Of a DNA stretch of 47,508 nt, positions 1 to 6,499 are shown one piece after another. The notes below the pieces were generated by a model. The model ran no database searches and had not been told where the DNA came from. It worked only from the letters and a program-made list of their open reading frames with translations. This DNA comes from Colivivens sp963626085 (lineage in GTDB: Bacteria > Bacteroidota > Bacteroidia > Bacteroidales > Bacteroidaceae), in NCBI GenBank assembly GCA_963626085.1, contig CAVFVJ010000039.1:1-47508 (forward strand), written 5' to 3'. A program made the position numbers and the translations under genes. The stretch's first letter is position 1, and each line of letters starts with the position of its first letter.

Positions 1-4
1 AAAC

Positions 5-44
5 GATCGATTCACTCGAGTGTTTTGATCGATTCACTCGAGTG
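5..44. repeat. two copies of an 18-bp unit with a 22-bp period
   Basis: The unit gatcgattcactcgagtg occurs at 5-22 and again at 27-44, separated by four T-rich bases. The second copy extends into a perfect 14-bp palindrome (ttcactcgagtgaa, 33-46). The window begins here, so the array may continue upstream. No function can be assigned; palindromic tandem units of this kind can be protein-binding sites. Confidence 0.6.
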
Positions 45-146
45 AATTAAACAAGGTATAATTGGCGCATTTTCGCACCATTTCTCACGATGGTTCAGAT
101 TGCGTGCTGGAGAATAATCTCCCACAGATCTCACAGATGGCACAGA

Positions 147-344
147 TGACTTTAAGAAAAAGAACCATGAATGAACTCCCGGAGGACATGCAACCTCATT
201 GCATGAGGTAGTGGAGACGCGGCTATTGCGTCAGTCTGTGAGCGAGCTCACACTGTCTGCACAGCCTCGCTCCTATGCGGCTCACCGCATATGCATGTCT
301 TCCGAGCAAAAACAGGCTGCTGCGCAGCAAAAACCGCCATGCGG
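147..344. repeat. structured 198-bp direct repeat, copy 1
   Basis: This block is identical to 1070-1267 (offset 923 bases). The two copies stay similar for a few tens of bases beyond, then diverge. It can fold into a branched structure. GGAGGACATGC (181-191) pairs with GCATGTCTTCC (293-303) with one wobble, and three hairpins lie between them: CCTCAT/ATGAGG (194-208), a CAGT..GTGAG/CTCACACTG stem (232-255) and TATGCGG/CCGCATA (274-291). A palindrome TGCTGCGCAGCA (318-329) follows. I do not recognise it as a known RNA or insertion sequence. The two copies bracket a GxxExxY-family gene. Confidence 0.85.
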
Positions 345-617
345 AGTGGAGTAATACTACTATAACTGCCACGTAGTGTGTGTGTGTACGTATATAAGTG
401 TTTACGTGTGCGCTTTACTTTGTTGTTTGGTTTTTGTTTGTGTCAACAAGCTGGTTCTTTGCTCGACTGGCTTTCGGTGCAACTCGCTGCACTGATGGAG
501 GTCTTACGTCGACCAGGGGAAGCTAGCTTACCTAAGGGCGAGGGAAGAACTCCATCATGAGTCGCCATTGGCGACGGTGAAAGCCTGTCGGGGGTTATTC
601 CTGTTTTTTTTATTATA
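345..617. other. intergenic stretch with no convincing gene
   Basis: I see no supported gene here. The stretch holds a short GT-rich run (about 376-388), a hairpin GTCGCC-ATT-GGCGAC (561-575) and a complementary pair GATGGAG/CTCCATC (494-500 and 551-557) enclosing a purine-rich segment. It looks like an intergenic repeated element of the genus, but that is an impression that needs a genome search. Confidence 0.35.
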
Positions 618-1061
618 TTAGAACAGATACATCTGATTGATTGTCGTATCGAGATAGTATCTCTCGCACTGGTCTTGTACCGGTGCAAAGTTGTAGAGGA
701 TACCTATACGCAGTTTGGTCAGCCTCATGTAATTCCATAATTGTTGGCGTTGCTCTGGACCAAGAGCTTCTATCGCCTTGCATTCGACTAGAACCTTATC
801 CCGAACCAAAAAGTCAGCGAAGTGCTTGTGCTGTATGCGCTGGCCATGGAAATCTATGCTAAAGTAGTACTCACGCTCGTAAGGTATGTCTCGTTCTTTG
901 AACAATATGTCCAATGCATCTTGATACATGTACTCATTGAGATATGGACCCAACTCGCTGTGGACTGTCTGGCAAGAGCCTATGATATCGTAAACGTACT
1001 GACGCAGACGTGTGCATAGGGCTGCATCAACATCGTTAAGTTTCGTGGCATGATAACTCAT
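618..1061 (-). CDS. GxxExxY family protein (PD-(D/E)XK-like fold)
   Basis: A 147-residue protein of the GxxExxY family, small proteins often present in several copies in Bacteroidetes genomes and thought to have a nuclease-like PD-(D/E)XK fold. The N-terminal signature is seen as LGPYLNEYMY (G then ExxY). A later VLVECKAIEAL segment supplies the E-x-K part of the nuclease-like motif, preceded by an Asp in HFADFLV. The start at 1061 (MSYHATK) is preferred because an upstream in-frame start would run into the duplicated structured repeat. The gene lies alone between the two 198-bp repeats, so gene plus repeats may form one unit. Cellular function is not established. Confidence 0.8.
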   Translation of the reverse strand: MSYHATKLNDVDAALCTRLRQYVYDIIGSCQTVHSELGPYLNEYMYQDALDILFKERDIPYEREYYFSIDFHGQRIQHKHFADFLVRDKVLVECKAIEALGPEQRQQLWNYMRLTKLRIGILYNFAPVQDQCERYYLDTTINQMYLF

Positions 1062-1069
1062 CGTATGTG

Positions 1070-1267
1070 TGACTTTAAGAAAAAGAACCATGAATGAACT
1101 CCCGGAGGACATGCAACCTCATTGCATGAGGTAGTGGAGACGCGGCTATTGCGTCAGTCTGTGAGCGAGCTCACACTGTCTGCACAGCCTCGCTCCTATG
1201 CGGCTCACCGCATATGCATGTCTTCCGAGCAAAAACAGGCTGCTGCGCAGCAAAAACCGCCATGCGG
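1070..1267. repeat. structured 198-bp direct repeat, copy 2
   Basis: This is the second copy of the block at 147-344, with the same nested inverted repeats. It begins nine bases upstream of the GxxExxY start codon, so it could hold that gene's promoter or leader. No TAnnTTTG box is visible in it on the minus strand. Similarity to copy 1 continues imperfectly past 1267. Confidence 0.85.
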
Positions 1268-1325
1268 TGGAGTGGAGCAATACTACGATAACGGCAATGT
1301 GGTGTATTTAATGGGTTGTGTATGA

Positions 1326-1748
1326 CTACAAACAAGTTTTGGTATTGAGATGAGCCAAGAACTCATCTAATCCAACGATGTTCAACCCTGGAAACGCTTT
1401 CCATTTTAAGACATCATAATGATGATCTTCTGTTACAACATATCTAGCTCATACCGTGATGGCACAATCCACGAACTTGTTGTCATCAGGATCTTTTTGA
1501 ATCAAGTTAAATTCAAAATATACATTCACAAAGTCTGTATAGGGGCTACTGATTATCGCATCTATGACATACTTTGCAGTAACCTCATTGGTTAACATGT
1601 TGCGGATTTCCTCATATTCGTTCAATATGGCAGTTGTGACACACAGTTGATTAGTGCCATCAAAGAAACTGTCCCAAATTCTACGATAAGGACTTCTTGA
1701 CGATATACTTTGTATGAGACAGTTTGTATCCAACACAATCTTATCCAT
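1326..1748 (-). pseudogene. PIN-domain toxin interrupted by an in-frame TGA
   Basis: Residues 1-99 match the start of a PIN-domain ribonuclease of a toxin-antitoxin pair: IVLDTNCLIQS carries the first catalytic Asp, TTAILNEYEEI the Glu, and DPDDNKFVDCAI the later acidic cluster. Codon 100 is TGA (1449-1451). The same frame then continues without further stops to a TAG at 1326-1328, encoding ARYVVTEDHHYDVLKW and a short tail, which is what these toxins have at their C-terminus. The reading frame is therefore intact except for one nonsense codon where Asn is usual (IVANARYVVT in relatives, from memory). The product would lack the final acidic TEDHHYD segment, so the toxin is probably inactive. 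A sequencing error is the main alternative. It lies five bases after the antitoxin stop. Confidence 0.75.
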
Positions 1749-1753
1749 ACGTA

Positions 1754-1978
1754 CTATCTCTTCAACATAGCATGCAAATCCTGATGGCGCAACTCTTCCA
1801 GCTTTTCTTTATTCAACTGACCCGTGTCCCAAAGCACATTCAAGCACTCGTCTGCTTTTTTGCGAAAATAGTCTGCCAACACCGTTTTCACTTCTAACAG
1901 CCTAGCCTCAGAACCGTCAAAAGCAAACATTTTCAGTAAATGTTGTTGTACAGGATTGAATATTGCAGTCTGTTCCAT
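1754..1978 (-). CDS. antitoxin partner of the PIN-domain toxin
   Basis: A 74-residue protein of the kind found upstream of Bacteroidetes PIN toxins. It opens with a short FNPVQQHLLKMFAF segment, followed by a helical LLEVKTVLADYFRKKADE segment and a C-terminal LWDTGQLNKEKLEELRHQDL segment that would wrap the toxin. In these pairs the antitoxin masks the toxin nuclease and usually represses its own promoter. It is first in the operon, with the interrupted toxin five bases downstream, and a good promoter lies 39-70 bases upstream. Because the toxin appears broken, the antitoxin may persist as a remnant. Confidence 0.75.
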   Translation of the reverse strand: MEQTAIFNPVQQHLLKMFAFDGSEARLLEVKTVLADYFRKKADECLNVLWDTGQLNKEKLEELRHQDLHAMLKR

Positions 1979-2016
1979 ATTATCTCATTGTTTCTATCAA
2001 ATATCTATTTGCATCA

Positions 2017-2048
2017 CAAAGTTAAGCATTTTCATTGACACCGCCAAA
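2017..2048 (-). promoter_or_regulatory. promoter of the toxin-antitoxin pair
   Basis: On the minus strand TTTG (2048-2045) and TAACTTTG (2024-2017) are separated by exactly 20 bases, matching the Bacteroidetes -33/-7 consensus. Transcription would start near 2010, about 30 bases before the antitoxin start codon. Confidence 0.7.
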
Positions 2049-2225
2049 GGAACACGGATATTTTTAGCTCCCACAGATCTCACAGAGAACACAGATTTAT
2101 TCTTTTTTCGAACACGGGATAACACAGCTGTTCTTATCTCCCACAGATCTCACAGAGAACACAGATTTTTTTGCGAACACGGATGACACTGATGAACACG
2201 GATATTTTTAAGCTCCCACAGATAT
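2049..2225. repeat. CACAGAT / CACGGAT short-period repeats
   Basis: This stretch alternates CTCCCACAGATCTCACAGAG-type blocks with GAACACGGAT-type blocks, both based on a 9-base period. The same blocks recur at about 119-150, 3780-3850 and 6287-6484. No gene is supported; short open frames through them are by-products of the repeat. Confidence 0.75.
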
Positions 2226-2266
2226 AGACGGTCTATTCTTTGAGTCTATTACAATTAAATGCAGCA

Positions 2267-2710
2267 TTATTTACGCCATGAGTCCCATGCCTCGTTGATG
2301 TACTTGCGGATATTGCCGATACCTGTTGACACCTTGGGTGACAGTGGCTGTATCTGACTGATGAACTCGCGCTTCACCATCAACGCCTCGTCCACCTTCA
2401 CCTGGGGGTCGTGAACCATGTCGACCACTATATTACCCATCTGACGGGCGGTGGTACAAGCCGAGAGACGGGTCTCATACTCCGTCAGGAGCTCCACCTT
2501 ATTTATATATAGGGACAGTGGCGATACTGCCACTGACGACGGCACTGGCGGAACAGCCACATCCTGGTGATTGTCCCCACCTGACTTCAAGGCATCCGAC
2601 GCCAACAGGTCGCCGTAGAAGTGTTGCTCTGCCTTGGTCGCATTGGGAAGAATCTGGATGTTGCCACCGCTGATGTTGATTACTACTGTTGATTTGTCGT
2701 TTTCGGTCAT
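2267..2710 (-). CDS. hypothetical protein of the accessory island
   Basis: A 147-residue protein that I do not recognise. It starts MTENDKSTVVINISGGNIQI and continues with a NATKAEQHFYGD segment resembling short motifs seen in Bacteroidales accessory-island proteins. A Pro/Val/Ser-rich linker (about residues 55-72) leads to a mostly helical C-terminal half. There is no signal peptide, so it is probably cytoplasmic. The start at 2710 is chosen because the longer upstream frame overlaps the promoter region of the divergent HU-like gene and reads poorly. It is divergent from that gene, so the two may share a control region. Confidence 0.6.
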   Translation of the reverse strand: MTENDKSTVVINISGGNIQILPNATKAEQHFYGDLLASDALKSGGDNHQDVAVPPVPSSVAVSPLSLYINKVELLTEYETRLSACTTARQMGNIVVDMVHDPQVKVDEALMVKREFISQIQPLSPKVSTGIGNIRKYINEAWDSWRK

Positions 2711-2786
2711 ATTGTGATTGTACAGGACTGATTTTCCACGGGTAGTGAACAAGGGGTAAACGGTCAGTAAACGCTGGTAAACGGAC

Positions 2787-2818
2787 TTGGACTTAGGTGC
2801 TTCCGCAGCGTAACTTTG
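2787..2818 (+). promoter_or_regulatory. promoter of the HU-like gene
   Basis: TTGG (2787-2790) and TAACTTTG (2811-2818) are separated by 20 bases, matching the Bacteroidetes -33/-7 pattern with one -33 mismatch. Transcription would begin near 2825, leaving a leader of about 100 bases before the start codon at 2928. Confidence 0.6.
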
Positions 2819-2927
2819 CACCGCAGTTCAGAAACGGCACTATTGCCGGTCTGGTTAACAACTAACATACCGGGCGCAATGACTGCTTGCGTAAATAACA
2901 AGTCCCATACCGGTGATGGGCGATTGT

Positions 2928-3578
2928 ATGATTCAAACTCAGTTTATCAAATCCAAGAACGCCATGTTGAACGAGGACATCGTGACAGCACGCATCGTGA
3001 ACACACAGCCGATGAATTTCGACGAGTGGTGTGAGCACCTGGCAGACGGTTCTACCGTAACGGCAGCCGACGTGACTGCGGTGATGAAGCAGATAAGTAA
3101 GCGTCTGCCCACCATCCTGGGACTCAACACAAAGGTGGTATGCTCATCAGACGGACTCACCTTCCGTCCAAAGGTGACCGGTAGCATCACCCAGAGTGAA
3201 CTGAAGGCGAAGCTCGTGGCGAAGAAGGCTGCGGAGACCGACCCTGAGAAGGCTGCCAAAATCGATGTGGACCGACAGTTGGCAACGAGTGACCTCACCA
3301 CGAGCGACTGTACAGTGAGCATCGTGGTTGACCTACCGAAATCGTGGAGCACCCTCTTCCACCAACAGGCCAAACTCAAACGAGTAGCCAAGACGTACAG
3401 CGAGTCGACATCATCCGACACTACTACTGATGACAGCGATGACGTGACAGTGGACACTGGTGATGGCGGAACAACTGGTGGTGGCTCGTCAACAGGTGAT
3501 GGTTCGTCCACCACTACCCCATCCGGTGGCGGTAGTTCATCAGGAGATGATTCTGGTTCAATGGAGTCGGGAGACTGA
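2928..3578 (+). CDS. HU-like DNA-binding protein with disordered Ser/Thr/Gly/Asp tail
   Basis: A 216-residue protein. Residues 1 to about 135 resemble the Bacteroidetes HU-like family: it opens MIQTQFIKSKNAMLNED, and later SKRLPTILGLNTKVV and LTFRPKVTGSITQSEL correspond to the helices and beta arm of the HU fold. From about residue 150 the sequence becomes low-complexity, alternating T/S/D then G/S/T, and ends acidic. This tail is probably disordered and is longer than usual. HU-like proteins of this group are common beside capsule loci and mobile islands and may organise DNA or regulate neighbours. The start at 2928 is chosen over an earlier Met because the family begins with MI(Q/K)xxF. The acidic tail could weaken DNA binding; its role is unknown. 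Confidence 0.7.
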   Translation: MIQTQFIKSKNAMLNEDIVTARIVNTQPMNFDEWCEHLADGSTVTAADVTAVMKQISKRLPTILGLNTKVVCSSDGLTFRPKVTGSITQSELKAKLVAKKAAETDPEKAAKIDVDRQLATSDLTTSDCTVSIVVDLPKSWSTLFHQQAKLKRVAKTYSESTSSDTTTDDSDDVTVDTGDGGTTGGGSSTGDGSSTTTPSGGGSSSGDDSGSMESGD

Positions 3579-3605
3579 TAAGAATTAGGAATTAGGAATT
3601 GGGCT

Positions 3606-3629
3606 GCGCCTGCCGCAGGTGACGGGCGC
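3606..3629 (+). terminator. possible terminator after the HU-like gene
   Basis: GCGCC (3606-3610) can pair with GGCGC (3625-3629), and an alternative inner hairpin CCTG-CCG-CAGG lies at 3609-3619. A short pyrimidine run (ctcttta) follows. The fold is weak compared with a classical terminator. It is preceded by an AATTAGG direct repeat. Confidence 0.3.
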
Positions 3630-3675
3630 GGCTCTTTATCCAATCAATGTGTAACCTTTTAAATTTTATATTGTT

Positions 3676-3750
3676 ATGAGTAATTCAATTGAAAATGCCA
3701 ATGGCAAGTCCAAGAAGATGTCATGGGTGAGTATCGTGAACGCACTGTAA
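3676..3750 (+). CDS. 24-residue small ORF after the HU-like gene, perhaps a truncated smalltalk-type gene
   Basis: The frame ATG to TAA encodes a 24-residue peptide ending KKMSWVSIVNAL. Bacteroidales often carry a ~30-residue 'smalltalk' protein directly after an HU-like gene. Those begin with a basic stretch such as KKxxWKT and continue into a hydrophobic segment. Here the basic start is present but the stop arrives before the hydrophobic segment, and the intergenic repeats begin about 30 bases later. I infer a truncated relic, or a very short real gene. The AT-rich stretch just upstream fits a start region. Confidence 0.35.
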   Translation: MSNSIENANGKSKKMSWVSIVNAL

Positions 3751-3779
3751 TGTAGCTCCCACGAATTAATGTTTTTTGT

Positions 3780-3850
3780 CTCCCACAGATCTCACAGAGA
3801 ACACAGATTTATTCTTTTTCGAACACGGATATAACGGATAATACGGATAG
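3780..3850. repeat. CACAGAT / CACGGAT short-period repeats
   Basis: One full module of the family is seen: a CTCCCACAGATCTCACAGAG block, then ACACAGATTT, then GAACACGGATATAACGGAT and a final ATACGGAT. It fills most of the 3751-3876 gap. Compare 2049-2225 and 6287-6484. Confidence 0.75.
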
Positions 3851-3876
3851 TTGCTGGTAACGTGTTCTGTGATTCA

Positions 3877-4005
3877 TTACTTTGAATACTTCTGACCAAA
3901 AAGGAAGTGTGCCATAAGAGGGGATGTCCTGATGACAGCTGACACAAGTAGACTGCATGCGATGATGACAACAGCAACCAAGAACGACACCTCTCTTCTC
4001 TTCAT
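3877..4005 (-). CDS. predicted 42-residue single-span membrane peptide
   Basis: The frame starts at ATG 4005-4003 and ends at TAA 3879-3877. The peptide begins MKRREVSF, continues into an uninterrupted hydrophobic stretch (LVAVVIIACSLLVSAVI, about residues 9-25) and ends with a polar, basic tail (FGQKYSK). This positive-inside then membrane-span pattern suggests a small inner-membrane protein, although no homologue comes to mind. It lies 54 bases after the stop of the ATP-grasp gene on the same strand, so it could be the last gene of the capsule operon. Another frame overlaps the same bases but encodes a Cys/His-rich peptide with no membrane-like order. Confidence is moderate because of length. 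Confidence 0.4.
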   Translation of the reverse strand: MKRREVSFLVAVVIIACSLLVSAVIRTSPLMAHFLFGQKYSK

Positions 4006-4059
4006 TCATTTTTCTATTTAGTCATTAACTGATACTTATACTATTCATCCATACATATC

Positions 4060-5169
4060 TCACCGTCTGTCGGGCATACAGAATTCCATGATTTCCTCAG
4101 TGTAATCACCCAGTGGTTTCTGTCCTGTAAACATAAAGAGCCAATACGAGAAAGAATCGAGGTTGTACTCAATCAGCATTGGAATACCTTCCGCATTGAG
4201 GCAGATGTCGAAAGCGAATAACCGGTGGTGTATGATCTTTCTTGCGGCATCACATACGAATGACTTGATTTCGTTCCATTGAGGTATGACAAAGTCATTT
4301 CCTGTGTAGTCAACCCCATTCCATACCGATGAGGAGATACCGTACTGATCGTAGAGCTTCTCACCGACCTTACCAGTCTGGACATCTATCCCTACATACA
4401 TACCACCGGCATGGGCATTGTCTACGAAAGCACCCGACTTGCCGACCCTCATTATACTTGCCAACACATGAGGCTCCTCATCTTTCCACGACCTATATAC
4501 AGCAACACGCAACGTGTTGACAGAAGTAGGATTGAACTTGGCTATCTCCGGGTGTTGCGTTATCGCTTTCTGAAGGACGAAGTTCTCATTGTAGTTCATC
4601 AAGAACTCCTTGGTCAGTCGCGACCCGTCCTTACGTGATATATATGCCTTTGCTTCGGCTGAATAAGTAAACAGATGAATTCCTTGACCACTTGAACTGC
4701 CTACCGATGGTTTCAGAATCAGTGGTGTCTCATTGTCTAAGTAGTCCTCTACCTCTCTTGTCACCGGTTGGAAATTCGCATCGGATATGCGTCCACCGTT
4801 CATCCTGCACAACACAGTAGCCGGAACCTTGTCCTTCCCTATGATAAAGGGAAACATGTTCTTGTCCTCATACACAGGACGCATCGCAGCAGGGTTCAAC
4901 TTGGTCTCTATGAAACACCTGCCGATATTCTCCGGCACGATATACTTCCGGTCGGTAAACCTCGAAAACAACCTGTAGGAATAAGGCTCAACCTTATACT
5001 GCCCCCCCCACGACAACAAGTAGTCCGCCTCTCCCTCCGCTGGTACATTGGGGATGTGATGCAGACGCAAATACCTCCTAAACTGTCGTTTATAGAAACA
5101 ATACACCTGTAGATTATACAGACACGGTACATTGTTCACGACATTCATTATACTTTTCTTCAGTTCCAT
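4060..5169 (-). CDS. sugar-transfer-associated ATP-grasp protein
   Basis: A 369-residue cytoplasmic protein matching the sugar-transfer-associated ATP-grasp family found in capsule loci. Visible elements are LILKPSVGSSSGQGIHLF (about 151-168, nucleotide-binding Lys and glycine-rich loop), FVLQKAITQHPEIAKFNPTS (about 195-215), the core SVNTLRVAVYR with metal-binding or catalytic residues, and PMLIEYNLDSFSYW near the C-terminus, where Glu and Asn would bind Mg. ATP-grasp enzymes join a carboxylate to an amine or similar nucleophile, so a role in adding a non-sugar group (for example an amino acid) to the polysaccharide is plausible but inferred. Near the N-terminus, Trp-Gly-Gly is encoded within a run of eight G (5002-5009), a possible slippage site. 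The gene follows the epimerase by 11 bases. Confidence 0.85.
   Translation of the reverse strand: MELKKSIMNVVNNVPCLYNLQVYCFYKRQFRRYLRLHHIPNVPAEGEADYLLSWGGQYKVEPYSYRLFSRFTDRKYIVPENIGRCFIETKLNPAAMRPVYEDKNMFPFIIGKDKVPATVLCRMNGGRISDANFQPVTREVEDYLDNETPLILKPSVGSSSGQGIHLFTYSAEAKAYISRKDGSRLTKEFLMNYNENFVLQKAITQHPEIAKFNPTSVNTLRVAVYRSWKDEEPHVLASIMRVGKSGAFVDNAHAGGMYVGIDVQTGKVGEKLYDQYGISSSVWNGVDYTGNDFVIPQWNEIKSFVCDAARKIIHHRLFAFDICLNAEGIPMLIEYNLDSFSYWLFMFTGQKPLGDYTEEIMEFCMPDRR
5002..5009 (-). repeat. G8 homopolymer inside the ATP-grasp gene
   Basis: Eight consecutive C on the plus strand (G on the coding strand) encode part of W-G-G at about codons 54-56. The frame is intact at this length. Gain or loss of one base would truncate the protein near residue 60. 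It is one of three coding G tracts of eight or more in the window. Confidence 0.7.
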
Positions 5170-5180
5170 AAGTATGATTT

Positions 5181-6254
5181 TTAATGCTGTGCTAATTTAT
5201 AAATCTCGTACCACTTATACCATTGAGCAAACGCACGCAAACCGTCACGCAAGGGCGTGGATGGCTTGTAGCCGAAGTCCTCCTCCAATGGCGTTGTGTC
5301 GGCATACGTCACCGGCACGTCACCCGGTTGCATCGGCACCAGTTCCTTATGCGACTCAAAGTCGTAGTCCTTGGGCAGCACACCAGCACTGACCAGTTCC
5401 TCCTGCAGGATACTAACGAAATCGAGAAGGTTCTCAGGACTGTTGTTACCTATATTATATACCTTATATGGAGGAATAGGCAATCCATCCTCACCGTTAC
5501 GTTTCTCCGGAGCGTGTTGCATCACACGCATGATACCCTCCACTATGTCGTCAATATACGTGAAGTCACGCTTGCAATTACCATAATTAAAGATCTTGAT
5601 GGTCTCACCCTTCACCAACTTTTCAGTGAAACCGAAGTAAGCCATGTCGGGACGACCTGCAGGGCCATAAACAGTGAAGAAGCGAAGACCAGTGCTCGGT
5701 ATATTGTAGAGCTTCGAGTAGGCGTGAGCCATCAGCTCGTTGCTCTTCTTCGTTGCCGCATACAGACTCACAGGGTTGTCCACTTTGTCATCCGTAGAAT
5801 ACGGCACCTTCTTATTGCTGCCATATACAGATGACGAACTGGCATAGACCAAGTGCTCCACCTCATGATGGCGACATGCCTCAAGTATGTTGTAGAAACC
5901 GATGATGTTACTCTCAATATAAGCATCAGGATTGGTAATCGAATAACGGACACCCGCCTGGGCTGCCAGGTTCACAACCACAGCAATCTTGTTCTGCGAG
6001 AAGATCTTCTCCACCGCCTTCTTGTTGGCTATGGAGTCATGTACGAACGTCCAGTCACGACCCATAACCTCAATCTCCTTTAGCCGCTCATACTTGATGC
6101 CCACATCATAATAGTCGGTGATGGAGTCGATGCCAATCACCTTGATGTCCTTCACGTCACGGAAAAGACGCAGCACGAGGTTACTGCCGATAAAACCGGC
6201 GGCACCAGTCACAAGTACTGTCTTTCCCTCTAAATTCACGTTATAGTGTACCAT
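5181..6254 (-). CDS. UDP-glucuronate 4-epimerase (CapI/LpsL type)
   Basis: A 357-residue extended short-chain dehydrogenase/reductase. The NAD-binding GAAGFIGSNL motif is at about 17-26 and the catalytic YAATK motif follows PVSLYAATKKSNEL. FFTVYGPAGRPDMA is characteristic of the UDP-glucuronate 4-epimerase branch, distinguishing it from plain GalE. It would interconvert UDP-glucuronate and UDP-galacturonate, supplying an acidic sugar to the capsule made by this operon. It follows the CpsB-type gene after a 245-base gap filled with short repeats and precedes the ATP-grasp gene by 11 bases. The length fits the family. Confidence 0.9.
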   Translation of the reverse strand: MVHYNVNLEGKTVLVTGAAGFIGSNLVLRLFRDVKDIKVIGIDSITDYYDVGIKYERLKEIEVMGRDWTFVHDSIANKKAVEKIFSQNKIAVVVNLAAQAGVRYSITNPDAYIESNIIGFYNILEACRHHEVEHLVYASSSSVYGSNKKVPYSTDDKVDNPVSLYAATKKSNELMAHAYSKLYNIPSTGLRFFTVYGPAGRPDMAYFGFTEKLVKGETIKIFNYGNCKRDFTYIDDIVEGIMRVMQHAPEKRNGEDGLPIPPYKVYNIGNNSPENLLDFVSILQEELVSAGVLPKDYDFESHKELVPMQPGDVPVTYADTTPLEEDFGYKPSTPLRDGLRAFAQWYKWYEIYKLAQH

Positions 6255-6286
6255 ACTTTTGCATATAAATCAAAGGTCAGAGGAAA

Positions 6287-6484
6287 CGCGGATAGTTTTT
6301 ATCTCCCACAGATTTCACAGAGAACACAGATTTTGTTCGAACACGGATATAACGGATAAAACGGATATCTTTAGCTCCCACAGAACTCACAGAGAACACA
6401 GATTTAGTTCGAACACGGATAGCACGGATAACACGGATATCTTTAGATCTCACAGATGACACAGATGGCACAGATGGCACAGAG
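6287..6484. repeat. tandem CACAGAT / CACGGAT modules between cpsB-like gene and epimerase
   Basis: Two near-complete modules of about 70 bases follow one another (about 6301-6370 and 6371-6441). Each is CTCCCACAGA..CTCACAGAGAACACAGATTT followed by TTCGAACACGGAT..CACGGATATCTTTAG. A third partial block (6447-6484) has four CACAGAT-type units with 9-base period. They lie within what should be one operon transcript. Confidence 0.8.
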
Positions 6485-6499
6485 GTTGGGAAAAGATTG

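Noticed and set aside
2939..3643. Long open frame on the minus strand opposite the HU-like gene
   Set aside because: It mirrors the low-complexity coding DNA of the plus-strand gene, giving Pro/Ser/Val-rich nonsense, and has no start region or family features.
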